Shown here: positions 22,269-34,239 of the stretch, in pieces
Layout of the letters: the number at the start of each line of letters is the position of its first letter
Numbering within the stretch: position 1 is the first letter of the stretch
Origin: Oxytricha trifallax
Taxonomy: Eukaryota; Ciliophora; Spirotrichea; Sporadotrichida; Oxytrichidae
DNA: 64,000 nt
NCBI GenBank assembly: GCA_000711775.1
Contig: ARYC01001129.1
Span: forward strand, 1-64,000
Direction: 5' to 3'
Notes under the pieces: generated by a model
Database searches by the model: none
Told to the model about the DNA's origin: nothing
The model's input: only the letters and a program-made list of their open reading frames with translations
Position numbers and translations under genes: made by a program

Positions 22269-22475
22269 CTAATCCTTCAAAGAACAATAATTGCCAACCT
22301 GGGTCTCTGAAGAGGAAAGACGCTCCAGGTACTCCTGAAAAAGGGTATTCCCTTTGCTTTGAAAATCAGGTTTCAATTTACTAAAGCATTTTCGTGAAGT
22401 CCTCAAGACGATAATGGTGAGATTCAAAAATGCTAGATGTCTGATTTCATTCTCTGTGACCTTATCTTGAGCCAT
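22269..22475 (-). CDS. Short ORF or first exon, unidentified
   Basis: An ATG at 22475 opens 68 codons ending at a TAG, with good composition (MAQDKVTENEIRHLAFLNL, then FQEYLERLSSSETQVGNYC). GC is near 40% against a 22% background and there is no internal stop of any kind. In the ciliate code it would continue through the TAG at 22269 into AT-rich text, so this may be the first exon of a gene or a germline segment. No family was recognised. The plus-strand reading of the same interval is poor. Confidence 0.45.
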   Translation of the reverse strand: MAQDKVTENEIRHLAFLNLTIIVLRTSRKCFSKLKPDFQSKGNTLFQEYLERLSSSETQVGNYCSLKD

Positions 22476-22879
22476 TTCGACTCTATGGTGCTTATCAGCC
22501 GATTAACATTTCTTTATTAGTTATATTTGAATAAAAATATAATCTCTGACTTCGCCAGGAATGTATTTCAAAGTTTCAGCTGTTTACGGCCTCCTAAAAT
22601 TTTGAAGCTATCGAATGAGCCTAATTTCATTCCTTTAGTTGATACTTGACTCGGGAAATACACTGTTAGAAAAGTCAAGATGATTTAAGTAATTATGAAT
22701 AGATTCGTTTAATATTTCGAATTAAGGTTTTAACTTAAATTTTAAATCTTGCGCATTTAAATAATTAAAATATGCAAGTGCGAAAATTATTAACTAAATA
22801 ATTTCAAGCGAATTCACAAAGACCGTGAAAAATAGACTTAACTAGAAGTGCGAATGTCTTCTCCATAATACCTGACCAA

Positions 22880-23183
22880 CCTTTTGCGCGGAAATGATAC
22901 TACGTGAAGATGGTATCATTATTATTTGAAATTTCGTGAGATGGCTAGGGAATTTGAATTAAAAGCAATCGAGCTATGAAGATTTTTTAGATTTGTAAGA
23001 TCTTTTAAATACCAGCACATGAGCTGTGATCGCATCTTTGCATTTACATCACGGGAGATTCATTCTGATGAAAATGACATAATAGTGTTTTCCGATATCG
23101 AGTTTGTTAAAATACCATATTTCAAAAGCGATTTCATTATGAGATATCAAAGTGCTCAATTTCTGATTCATGTCTTTAATTGA
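22880..23183 (+). pseudogene. Coding-like fragment ending in TGA, unidentified
   Basis: A first stretch reads AEMILREDGIIII. After a shift at an ATT run, a second frame gives LKFREMAREFELKAIE, a TGA, then FKYQHMSCDRIFAFTSREIH and DIIVFSDIEFVKIPYFKSDF, ending at a TGA at 23181. The acidic, balanced composition and locally raised GC argue for true coding. The internal TGA and the shift argue for decay or for assembly error. It lies close to the minus-strand ORF at 22269-22475. Confidence 0.4.
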
Positions 23184-24900
23184 ATTAATTACTCCATCGT
23201 ACGTATACATTCTCATTAATATTCATAATTCTAATTTTGATTAATTTATTCGTTGAATTATGTATTTTTAAAATTATTATTTGAGGATTTGAGTAAAATT
23301 AATTATTAGAAATATATTTAAACAAAAAAAATTAATAGCATTTGAATATATTAAGATCAGAATTTTAAATAACATTAGTAAATTTAATTAAAAAAACTAA
23401 TTATTAATGTATTATGCAAAGAAAGAAAAAAATAGAAAATCTGGTTGTAATTGGAGTGAATCATAATTCTTGTTGTGGTAAAGGTTTCTCTTCCTGCTAT
23501 CGAAAATATTATGTATTTTAGTCAATTTGAGATTATTGTTTATTAATTATTTAAAAATTTGCTTTTTATTTGCTATAATTTTAATTTGTGTTTTGTGCGC
23601 TTATTTTTAAATCTCCCTTTTTGTATTATTGACACTTTTTCAGTATTTATTGCTATTAAATATTATTTTTTTTTCATTAAAAGTTTTATAAATTTTTATT
23701 GATTCTTACAAATTTATTTTTTATATTATGCTCGCTCATTATAATCGATCAAAATAATTAATGAAATTTGAATATTTAAATTTAAAATATATTAGAATTA
23801 TTAATAAATCATTATCAATATATTATTATTATTATTTATTAAAATTTAACTTGATATTCATTTAATTATATATAATATGGGAGTAAGTAAAAAATATAAT
23901 ATTTTTACTACTTGTGCCCATTTCATATATTATAATAAATTATAATAATAATTGTAATATCATATATTTAAAACTTATTTCTATTAATCAAATTACTTCT
24001 CTATATTAAGAAATTTAAATTATTTACTGTTTTTTATTCTCGGTAAATAATTAATTTTATGTATAGAATTTATTTTTATTTTAAAGATTTGTTATTTTTA
24101 TAAGTAGATTATTTGAAAATTTTTCATGCTAAAACTCATGAATAAATTAAATTAAAAGAAAACTTGGTTTTTTTTATTTAATGTAAATCATCTTAGCAAA
24201 TAAATTAAAATATAAATATATATAATGTGCTCAAGTAGTATACACTAACAAATATAAATAATTCAGTTTTCAATTTTCATAAATACAAAACATCAGGAAT
24301 TTATTTTTGTAAAAATATAATAGACTGCCATATATTATAATAGAGTAAATTTAATTGCAACATAAATATATAAATACAGAGAAATTATGGATTTATATGG
24401 ATGCCTATGAGTATAAAGTACTGGTGAATAAAAACGTCACATTGATAATTTTAATATTTTCTTATTCTTATTCATTTTTACTTTAACTAAAATAATATAT
24501 TGAACTCTTATCAAAGCAGTTATTTCATTGAGATTTTTCAGTTTTAATATTCAGTGATTTAGTTATTTTAGCTATTGCACTCCCAAAAATATTCAGGCAA
24601 AATCTATCAATAAATTTCTATTTTATTTGAGATATATAAATAAAAGATACTTAATGAAATAAGATTAAAGATTCACTAAAGTCATTGGTCACTTACATTT
24701 ATTACATTTAATATTAGAGGATGTGCAATATTTCAGTTTTTTTTTAATGTACTGCTTATATAAACCCATTTTATTTTATAATTTGATAATAATAATAATA
24801 TTGAACTGTTAATTGATTATTTGAAACTATTATTCTTATTTAATATTTATGATCGATAATATAAAATCATATTTTTAATTAAACTGATATTAATTAAATA
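23184..24900. other. Extremely AT-rich stretch
   Basis: About 1.7 kb of 12-18% GC sequence, the lowest in the window, with many ATTATTATT and TTTATTT runs. No features are supported. Confidence 0.5.
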
Positions 24901-24920
24901 TTCCTTAATATGCTTCAAGT

Positions 24921-26516
24921 ATGTCTGTTAAATATTTCTATATATTTAAGTATTTTTGTATTCACAATTTTTTCACTATTTTGACTTAATATTCTAATCT
25001 TCATATAATATTTAATTTTATAATAATCTCGTTTTTTTTTCAAAATTAATATAGTATCTATAGAACTTTTTAATATTTCACCTTTTATTCATCATTTGAT
25101 TCTTTATACTTGGAGACTGCTTTTGTATTCTATAAATTTCTACTTTATTATTTTCTTCTAAATTATAAAATCTTTGCTTCTAACTTTTATTTATTTAACA
25201 TTGTCAGAATCATCACTTTTGGTTGCTTAATGAACTTTTTATTTGCATTAATCAAAATATCTTTCTTTTCCTTGTTCAAGCTTTTTTATTCTTTAAATAT
25301 TTTACTTTTCAATTTTTATCATTATCTCTATAATCATTCTTTTATAGGTACATTTCTTGATCTTTAAATTTTTAATTTATAATCGACAGAATTATAATAT
25401 TTTTTTCTTGACAATTTCAACCGGCATTTTTATGAATTATAAGTTCAATTAAGCAGGGTAAGCTAGTCTTTGCTTGATTCTCTATTTTTAAGTGGAGGTA
25501 ATCAAAACTACATCCTAAAGTAATCCACGGTACTCCTTCAAATCTTTTCTAATATTATGTCAAAATTAAAAGTCATTAACATATCATAAATTTACTTTTG
25601 GCTATGTTAGCAATTAAAATTATATCTTTTATAATTTCTTATAAATTATAGTTAGCTTAAAATGTATTTTTGGACTTATCTCTAAATTATTGAAGGATCT
25701 TCAAATATGTGCGCCTTTCTATAGTCTTACAGCTTTTCTTTTTTATTCTATTTATTATTTATTTCTTATACAAGCATTAGCTTTCATGACTCTGACAATA
25801 AATTGATTTTGTGAAGAATTTATTGTAGTGAGGCAAGCTTTGTTAGTTGTATTATATTTATTTCTATTGTTTTACCTAATGCTGTTATGGTAGCTAATGA
25901 TGTTTTTTCGTAATGAAATATTATATTAATGATTGTAATGAAAGCGAGGACAGGCTTCATGTTGACTATGGTCATTAAAAATGGGAATTCGCTTATCTTA
26001 TAATAAAATGAAATTATTTTTTAAGCTTTTGGCGGTATACTAAGATTTTGATCTTCATTGACCCTAATACTTTTCATTTTTATATAATTTATTAATGAAA
26101 ATATTGTGAAGAGAAAAATATTTAGGTTACTTTATGAATTTCATGAGGTTATATATAACTTTTCTCTAACTAAATGTGAACTCAAAATATACCTGTCATT
26201 ATTCCATAAAAAAGTTAAACCTATAGATATAAGTTCACACTCTGATTCTAATATTTACCACGAGTCATCAAAGGTTATAGTAAAATCTTGTATAATTAAA
26301 TATGAATGCAAATATAATATTGATGTTAAGGACTTTAGGAACTTCAATAGTTTATCTTCGACAATTTCTATTGAATCATGTTCTTTCAAAATGTTTACTA
26401 TTATTGAAAACTGCGATATTATTTTTATGGCAAAATTTAGAAAGGATGAGTTCTATTTGCTTCATTATAAATGCTACTATATTTAAAGAACTATTCATAA
26501 GAATTATAAAAAATCT
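24921..26516 (+). CDS. Low-confidence ciliate-code ORFs, membrane-type composition
   Basis: With only TGA as stop, an ATG at 24921 opens 297 codons to a TGA at 25812. The product is rich in Phe, Leu, Ile and Tyr, but its second half has a more natural mix (for example FNRHFYELQVQLSRVSQSLL). Further on, another frame gives DRLHVDYGHQKWEFAYLII near 25950, and 26106-26486 holds FHKKVKPIDISSHSDSN and related text. At this base composition such open runs also occur by chance, so this is only a candidate region, possibly one gene broken by frameshifts. Confidence 0.2.
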
Positions 26517-26969
26517 TGAATTGTGAGGAAATTTCCTATATTTTTAATCTTATTTTCGTTTTTATCATTTAATAATAATACTAAAAATTATTCATAATAA
26601 AGCAAAAGAAATCGTTATAACCTTATGAAAAGTAAAATGATAAGAAAGTTATATAATCATATAAAAAATAAAATCCAAATAATAAGTAGTCAACACTACT
26701 TACAAAAGAAATTTTTAGCAATTATTATGGAATTTATCAAAGAATGATTTTTAGGTTTATGTCTTTCTAATATATAGATAGCTATGGTTGTAGTCATAAT
26801 TATTAAAAAAATTGAGCTCTTTTTCTTACCAAAGCCTATTAAAAAATATAGCTTTGGTAATCTTTATTTAAGCAAATGCATTAGGCTCAATATTAAGTAT
26901 AGCTTTTCAAACTATATTAAATGATTTCTCAAATAGGAATCTGTGAAATAAATACTTTTTATAATAAAA

Positions 26970-28320
26970 ATGAATCAAAGAAACCAAGATAAACTCTATA
27001 TATATGATTTTAGAGAATTATCGAACAAGTTTAATACTAAAAGTGACTTAATACATATCCTAGAATTATATAGTAAGATATATAGAGAGGTATAATTAAA
27101 TAACAGAGTCCTTTTGGCTACTAGTTATCATGATTCTATGAGATTTTTGCAAGATTTTTTAATGAAGATAAACAGGAAATGAAAGCAGCGGATGTCATGG
27201 TCTTTAGTGTTCCATACTATTAAGAACTGTTTGTTTGAAAATACTTCATCAACTGTTTCATGATACCAACTTTATCTCTCTCATAATTACTAGGAAGAAT
27301 TCACAATACTTACAGGTAACAAGTACTTCAATAATGGAGTCTTGGGCATCTTTAATCCCTAATATTTTAAGTAACATCATAGAAATTGCAAATAGGTAGA
27401 GAAATTATTCTAATTCTAAAGAAAATAAGTATATAAGATACAGATAAAAGAGGATAGATTTTAAAAAGATTCAACAAGAGCCATTTTACTTAAGTTATAT
27501 ATAACTATATGATTATAATTTTTATAGAGTCAGTCTTAAAAGAAAGCATGATAGTTTTTATACAAAAAATAAAGGCAAGGACGCGGCTACAAAGCAGATA
27601 GATTTATGAAATGAGTTTAATTTATTTATGTATAGTTACATATTGGTCTTGGTAGGCCAGGTTATAATTTCCACGTTATAATTTTAAGATAGTTTCAGAG
27701 ATGATTCAGTCATCATCCAGTAATAATCAGCATTAGATATAGCCATAGAGTAATTTTATTTAAGTAAAGTCATGAAATCAATTTATAAAGTCAAATGAGA
27801 AAGAATTTTTTTTGATTAACTATTCAACTACTTAAAAATTATTTAATATAATATTTTTATTTATATCTTTGACAAGCTACTTCGAATAGGTATTTAGTTT
27901 AAGAAGTATTAGTATATATCTAACTCAAGAATCTATCCAATTAACTTAATTTATTGGCATTAATTCTATTCAAAAAAATAAACTTAATGTATTCTCACAT
28001 TAGCATTATGATTTTTCTTATATAGTTTGAAGATTTACTGTATAACTAATCAGAAAAACTTTCACAATTACACAAATACTTTAAATGATTAAATAAATAT
28101 TTTAAATGTGGAAACATTAAAAGATGAAATATGAAGAAAACTTTATGATGAAATGGTAGAATACACTCAAACAAGTTTGGCATTAAAAAATTTATAAAAT
28201 AGGAAACTCGAATTTAGTTCTTGATGCAGAAGTAGACGCAAAACAATTAAATGAATAATTAGTATATATTGAAGATTAAGTTTAAAATTATTAGCAACTC
28301 TAATAAAAATGGCAAATTTA
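26970..28320 (+). pseudogene. Decayed ciliate-code ORF, unidentified
   Basis: An ATG at 26970 starts NQRNQDKLYIYDFRELSN, then RFLQDF. At a run of six T the frame shifts to NEDKQEMKAADVMVFSVPYY and later back to ILTGNKYFNNGVLGIFNPQY (about 27310-27370). A third frame gives KRKHDSFYTKNKGKDAATKQ (about 27540-27600), and later text such as RDDSVIIQQQSALDIAIEQF follows. Many TAA/TAG are Gln. The pieces look like one protein of about 400 residues. The family is unknown. It is directly followed by the 940-bp palindromic element, so a transposon origin is possible. Confidence 0.4.
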
Positions 28321-28580
28321 TTTCATTTTTTATTTTCTTTCAAACAATATTACTACATATTTCGAATGAAATTTACCTTCTGTAGTTTTAATTAAATAAT
28401 AATTTATATCAATTAATTTGTTTTATCAGAAGCTATATAATTTATAAAAAATCCTAAATGCTTGATTAATTACATTTTTTCATTGTTAATTTTTGAAAAA
28501 TTTTAAATTAATTCCTATATCATGTTAAGTTACTCTTAAGCATTTAGATTAAAGTTTTACCGTACTATTTCTTCTTTGTA

Positions 28581-29520
28581 ATAAGGTGAAATTATCGTTT
28601 AATAAGTCAATTTTAAAATTAGTAAACGTCCAAGTGTAATTTGTAATAATAATCTGGGTTTGAGCATTTGATAATTAATATCGATCAATCCTTTAGTATT
28701 ATCAATTGTCTCCAACCTCCCTCTTCCCGCAGTGTCTTTTATACATTATTTCCTGTTCTTCATCACACCCATCTAAGTTTGAGTTGATTAAACTGTTAAT
28801 TCGGTAACTATTGTATTTCGGCACATTCGCAGTGTCTTTCGTGTGATTCTGAAGATTATTCGTGAGATTCGTGCGTTACAGCTGCTCCGGCTTCCACTGT
28901 ATATACAGTGATTCACCAGCAACAACTTGTAAAAAACACTCACTTTGGGGTCGAAATTTTTAAAATATGGGTGGTAGCAGAAATCATCAATGTACAAAGA
29001 ATATGGTTTGGACAAGAATGAAATAAGTCTAGAGTTAAATAAAATATCCATAGAGAAAAGTTAAGTATGAAGACTTCTTTCATTCTTGTCCAAACCATAT
29101 TCTTTGTACATTGATGATTTCTGCTACCACCCATATTTTAAAAATTTCGACCCCAAAGTGAGTGTTTTTTACAAGTTGTTGCTGGTGAATCACTGTATAT
29201 ACAGTGGAAGCCGGAGCAGCTGTAACGCACGAACCCATCGAATAATCTTAAGAATCACACGAAAGACACTGCGAATGTGCCGAAATACAATAGTTACCGA
29301 ATTAACAGTTTAATCAACTCAAACTTAGATGGGTGTGATGAAGAAGAGGAAATAATGTATAAAAGACACTGCGGGAAGAGGGAGGTTGGAGACAATTGAT
29401 AATACTAAAGGATTGATCGATATTAATTATCAAATGCTCAAACCCAGATTATTATTACAAATTACACTTGGACGTTTACTAATTTTAAAATTGACTTATT
29501 AAACGATAATTTCACCTTAA
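28581..29520. mobile_element. 940-bp palindromic element with about 440-bp arms, TA flanks
   Basis: Arms 28581-29022 and 29078-29520 are near-perfect reverse complements around a 55-bp loop. Only a few differences are seen, near 28840-28860 and in the outermost base. Tips read (A/T)TAAGGTGAAATTATCG, and TA flanks both sides (28579-28580, 29521-29522). The standard-code ORFs here (28788-29051, 29086-29313 and the overlapping minus ones) are the same sequence read from both arms and are by-products of the palindrome. The tips resemble those of the element at 54620-55535 (both begin TTAAG). It could form a very long hairpin. Confidence 0.85.
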
Positions 29521-29529
29521 TAATTTATT

Positions 29530-30120
29530 TAAGAGAGGATAAGGACTAATAAATAATATAGATCATACATAGTCGTCGGTGATTCTTTCATAAACCCGTA
29601 TGTTTATGATGGGATCTTTAATAATCCCAGAAATTATATTCAGTTCTTAAATGTTAAATTCTCCTTGAAATATTACCCTCAATTTAGCGTCATTTTTAAT
29701 GACAATTTAAATTTTCGAAGCCTTTGTACAGCTGATGCAAACGATAGAAACCATGGTTAGTAATTTTAGCAACTTTTGTTATTTCCAAAGTTATGTCCGT
29801 TTATTTAACAATTTTTTTACATTACTACTTGAAAAACTTTGAAGACTATGTATTAAATTTATATGATTTTGAATAATTTTTCCTTCTTATTTATTAGATC
29901 AGCATAAACCCAAGCCCTCTATTTTATAACTTCTCAAAGTTTGGTATGGAACAGACAATAGCTTGATTTTATCACTTTTTATCTTACATTATGATGCTAA
30001 CCATATTTACGAAGTTGATATTTTAATTTCTGGATACAGTCGATGAGACAATAAGGATCTTGAATGTAGTCAGCACTCTGTCCACCAAGATAGTCTGGTG
30101 GTTAAAAGTATAAATTTTAA
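29530..30120 (+). CDS. Gene fragment with an in-frame 142-nt intron, unidentified
   Basis: Directly right of the palindrome, a frame with TAA as Gln reads INPYVYDGIFNNPRNYIQFL and FNDNLNFRSLCTADANDRNH up to CATG at 29755. GTTAGT opens an intron at 29756, and a pyrimidine-rich TTTTCCTTCTTATTTATTAG closes it at 29897. Splicing keeps the frame exactly, giving QHKPKPSILQLLKVWYGTDN and LHYDANHIYEVDILISGYSR. A TGA at 30044 follows, yet coding-like text (DNKDLECSQHSVHQDSLVVK) goes on in frame. Either the stop is at 30044 or TGA is not a stop here. The 5' part may lie beyond the palindrome. No family was recognised. Confidence 0.45.
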
Positions 30121-30130
30121 TTATTTTTTT

Positions 30131-30352
30131 TTATACTTGAACCCTTTTAACAAATAATGGAACTTTAGCTGAATTAGTTTTATTTAAAATTATCCAAAAA
30201 CATGTCTTTCTGATATAATAATCAATGAAGCCTAAAATTTTTAATACTTCCTCCAATATAAAAATTATTGGATAATGATTGGCAAGTTCCAAAGACCCAT
30301 AGCGAAGGTAGACTAAATTATTATTCAAAGAAAGTTTTCTTTGCAAGTTCAA
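30131..30352 (-). CDS. Short minus-strand ORF, convergent with the intron-bearing gene
   Basis: From a GTG (no ATG) at 30352 it reads NLQRKLSLNNNLVYLRYGSL, ILEEVLKILGFIDYYIRK and further, and stops at a TAA that would be Gln in the ciliate code. The Leu/Ile/Asn pattern is plausible, but GC is low, so chance is possible. No family assigned. Confidence 0.25.
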   Translation of the reverse strand: MNLQRKLSLNNNLVYLRYGSLELANHYPIIFILEEVLKILGFIDYYIRKTCFWIILNKTNSAKVPLFVKRVQV

Positions 30353-31189
30353 CTATTCAGATTTGTGAGCTAATTTCCTATTGTAAGTATTAAACTAATT
30401 AATTTAATTATTATATATCACGATTGACTGCTTTTGGTAGGAGCTTATTCTTAAATTAACCTATAGACAAAGGTTTCACTACTTACTGTGGTAATGTTTT
30501 GAAATTTTAAGTTAGTAACTGGATTGCTAGTATTACCTAAAATAAACAAGCAAATCAACTATATTTTTTTAATTAATTTGCAATCTACTAATATTAAACC
30601 TAACCTCAAAGAATACCTTGAACTTAAGATTTATTTTAATTCTTCAATATTAGTATAAATAAAATATTTTTTAAATATTTCAATCTGTATATTTGAATAT
30701 TAAAATATTATTTTGAAATTATATTTGCAATCATTATTAAAATGATTGATAAATAAAACCAATTAAAACTGAATAAAGAATTCGAAATCAAGAGTTGTCT
30801 GATTGAGCCCAAGTTATAGAAACTGAATATCTCAGGGTTCAGTAATGTTTGTTTTGAATAAAAAATATGTGGAAGGAATTATGAATTGTTATAACATAAC
30901 ATTTATGTTAATTATATCTTGTTTTAAACATTTTAATGCTTATTTGACTATTTTTAATATAAATATTAGTCTATATATATAATAGCTTTGTTGAAAGATC
31001 CTATATAAATATTAAATAGATAATTACCTTTAGATTTATTCACTAACTCTTAATTTAATTAGATATCATTATTAATCTATTTACTATTTTTATATAATTT
31101 AAAGAGAAATTCTAACGATTTTTATCGATAAGCTGTATTACGACTATTTACCTGATATTTTACGTAAATTCATGCGTGAAGTTACTTCC

Positions 31190-31980
31190 AACACCTTTTA
31201 TTAATTACACCTTTGAATCTATCACCACTTTAACATGCAGCTGCTGATTATCAGTAGGTTAGATCAGAAGTGGGAAACACGCTTTTAAAGCACTGATTGT
31301 GAAACTAGCATATGCCCCTGGTGACAGCAAAGGTCTCGTGTTCTTGTGAATTGACTAGTCCAGACACCTACGAAAACGCAATCATTGTCACCTAGCTGGT
31401 CAGTCAATGGCTCTTACTCAAGTGAAAATCATGAATGTAGTGCCTTTCAAAGCAAGTGAAGAAGTGGATTAACTAGTTATTAATAATAAATATTATAAAA
31501 TAATAAATAAAATGTGATGTTAAGTGAAGTTAACTAAGGTGAGTGATAAAATGCTATAGTTTATTCTAGTAATGTTACTGCTTACATGATATAGAGTTAT
31601 ATTACTAAACTAGCTAAGGTCAGTATTTAAATATAAAAGTGTATATTAATATATCAGGGAACTACTTTATTATTTAATATAATAAAAATTATATAATATC
31701 TAATTATATATTATTTAGTGACAATTAAGCTTAGAATGATATGGATCACTCAAAGAATAAATTTGACTTCAATTATTCCTTGAACAACGTGACCTCAATA
31801 AATACTCAGAAGAAGCTAAGTCTGTTATTGGTGTGAATAACCCAGGGATTGCTTACTAGAAATCAGTAAAGCACTGCTATTTCGATAGAGTATCAATGTG
31901 TTGATGAAGTTACTCTACAATATATTTGGATATAGTAACCTCATTGATATTACAGTGTTTTTACAATATTTTTGAAGTTA
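31190..31980 (+). pseudogene. Two coding-like fragments around an AT-rich gap (possible exons)
   Basis: Fragment one (about 31212-31470, near 42% GC) reads ISRLDQKWETRFQSTDCETS and then TQSLSPSWSVNGSYSSENHE with two TGA in between. Fragment two (about 31737-31960) begins after a TTAG acceptor-like site and reads NDMDHSKNKFDFNYSLNNVT, shifting later to CLLEISKALLFRQSINVLMK. The gap of about 260 bases is very AT-rich. An exon pair of one gene is possible but the joins were not resolved. Confidence 0.3.
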
Positions 31981-32689
31981 TTTTGATATCAAGATTATAG
32001 TATTAGATAAAAATAATTGAGAGTTGTGATTGCAATTGATTTAACTTACAGATTGCTACTGATTATATCAAATACATGGTATTAATTGCTTGCTGATGCA
32101 ATTCTCACAATTTAAATGTAATAAATTATCATAATGTTTAACTAATTTGTTTTTAAGTTATAATTCGATATTCATTATATTTAATATATCTATAATTGTA
32201 AAAGCTTGTATTCTTTTGATCTAAAATATTTTATCAAAGTTTATTTCATAAAATTATTGGTATTTTGATTGATTATATTCTTAAAATTGACCTTGATTTC
32301 AGAAAAATTGAAAATATTATTTGTTAATTTGGAATTATGTAATTAGGATTCAAGTCACAATTATTTATAATAAGAATGAATCCTCAAAACACAGTAATTT
32401 TTATTAATAGATTTGATACTTTTAATAACTAAACTTCATCTTTAATGTGCTCTAAGTGGCTTTAATCAATTTCTACATCCTAAATTTATTTTAATTAAAT
32501 ATCTGTCTATATAATAATCTTGCATTATAGTGTCTATTTCTTATTTATAATACTGAAACTCTTGTCTATGCGTACCCATGGGGTCAAGATATTGGTTGGT
32601 TGGCACCTTTTCTTAATTGCAGGAGTTATTTTCATTTTAAAATACATAAAAGATATTAAAATAAAGTGAAAGAGAAGATTAAATACTTA

Positions 32690-34159
32690 CTTTGATAAAT
32701 TTAATGATTGTGAATAAAAGTCTTGAATCATTATATATACACTTGTTTTTTAATCTGCTGATAGTGGTGCCGCTCTCAAGTCATCTGGAGTCTCTCTGGG
32801 ATCGTTGGTCTCAATCTCTTTGGCAAGTTTGAATTTGACTACCTCATAGGTAGCACCCGTAGAGCTCTGTGGAGTTTGAATTGCATATAATACGCTTGAG
32901 GTGCGATGCAAAAGTGTAGGGTAGGAAGGGTTTCTCTTCAAGCAGCTTTATTGCGAAGCAGTTGGAGTGATTCAGTAATTATAGAATAATGTTCTAAATT
33001 ATCTCATCCACCCAGTCCATTCTTTCTTCTTGACTCCCCATAGCTTACTCTATCTATCGCAACTCTTCTTGATCTTCTGTAATGTATGTCTTAAAGAGAA
33101 CAATCTTAGTTCTGGAACCCTGGAGCATCACACTGGAATGCCCAGCAATATCTATTTCTCTTTTTTCAACAAGGCCCTTAGCCTAATATTGTTAATTTTA
33201 TTTATCTGAAGAGTGAAAACCTACGCAGCTTCGTTCATGTATTTCCAACTCCCTCCATTTTATAACCATTTAATAGTGCATCATACAAAGCAGTGACCTG
33301 TCGCTACCTAGACTGTCGTCATCCCTAATTCTAAAGATAAACTACAAATACATTTGTACGACCCCTAAAAAATAATTATTATTGGAAAAGTTTATTGTAC
33401 CATATTCTATCAATCTGCATTATACATTTAAATCCGAAGGACCCCATCCTTGTCACTCTTTGTCAGGTGGCTCACAATGCTAAAAATGACATTCCTCTGA
33501 TTTCTTGATGATTTTCACACGAACTTATAAGAATCCACTTAAGCCGATTCCATTGTGCTCTTTAAGAATTCTTCTGATTTATAGAAGTTTTATTTTTTGG
33601 CACCCTGGCCACATATAGTAATTCCTAAGGCATCCAAGAATTTCTCTCTAGTCAAAAGGCTGCGTTGAACTAACAAACATTTTAAAGACTTGCTTGAACG
33701 CTGTTAGATTTTATCTCAGATTGGGGTTTTCAAGTATCAATTTCTAATGTCATCCCATTTTCTTTTTAATTTGTATTGCTAAAACCAAATCTTGAAGTTA
33801 AATCGGCAGGTGTTCTCTTAAGCTTCTCTATTAGTCTTCTTGCTGCTCATTCATGGGAATAACTCCCTCACCATTGGTTTAATTTCTCTATGCTTTAGCT
33901 GATAACTTGCATGTTTCTTAGTGTTTTCTGACCCAAGAATGGCTTCAACTGATTCGTAGATCTCTTCTGGTAACATGCAAAAGCTGAATAAGATTTCGAG
34001 AATACTCTTTAAGCGTTTATGGAAAGAGGGGGCTGGCAGTGGTAAAATGGCATGCGACTATGAGAACAGTAGCGGGAGCAGGATCGATGGTGACAACTTA
34101 ACCCTAGAGGAGGACCGGCTCTTTTTCAAGGATGACATCCTGTGGTCTTCAAGCAGCAT
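32690..34159 (-). pseudogene. Long decayed minus-strand gene of about 480 codons, unidentified
   Basis: Possible starts are ATG 34159 and 34138. Successive segments, in shifting frames, read KRLKSILEILFSFCMLPEEI, MNEQQEDQQRSLREHLPI, REKFLDALGITICGQGAKKQ, KIIKKSEECHFQHCEPPDKE, SVMLQGSRTKIVLFKTYITE with EDQEELRQIEQAMGSQEERM (about 33040-33110), and ATYEVVKFKLAKEIETNDPR (about 32800-32860). At least a dozen TAA/TAG are Gln; TGA is rare in the chosen frames. GC is near 38% against AT-desert flanks. A GTAAGT lies after the last segment (about 32690), suggesting an intron or the end of the copy. Domain unknown. Four or more frameshifts indicate a pseudogene or indel errors. Confidence 0.5.
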
Positions 34160-34239
34160 CTTTAATGGGAATGGAAGGAGAAATAAAATTAATTTTAAGT
34201 TAAATATATTTAATACTAAAAATTTCTAATAAATTAATC

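Noticed and set aside
24921..25814. Intact 297-codon ORF in the ciliate code as a confident gene
   Set aside because: With TGA as sole stop in about 78% A+T DNA, runs of this length arise by chance in several places of a 64-kb window. Kept only as a low-confidence candidate, like 37764-38384.
28788..29313. Matching ORFs on both strands encoding the same 75-87 residue protein
   Set aside because: They are the two arms of the 940-bp palindrome read outward; the identity is forced by the inverted repeat.
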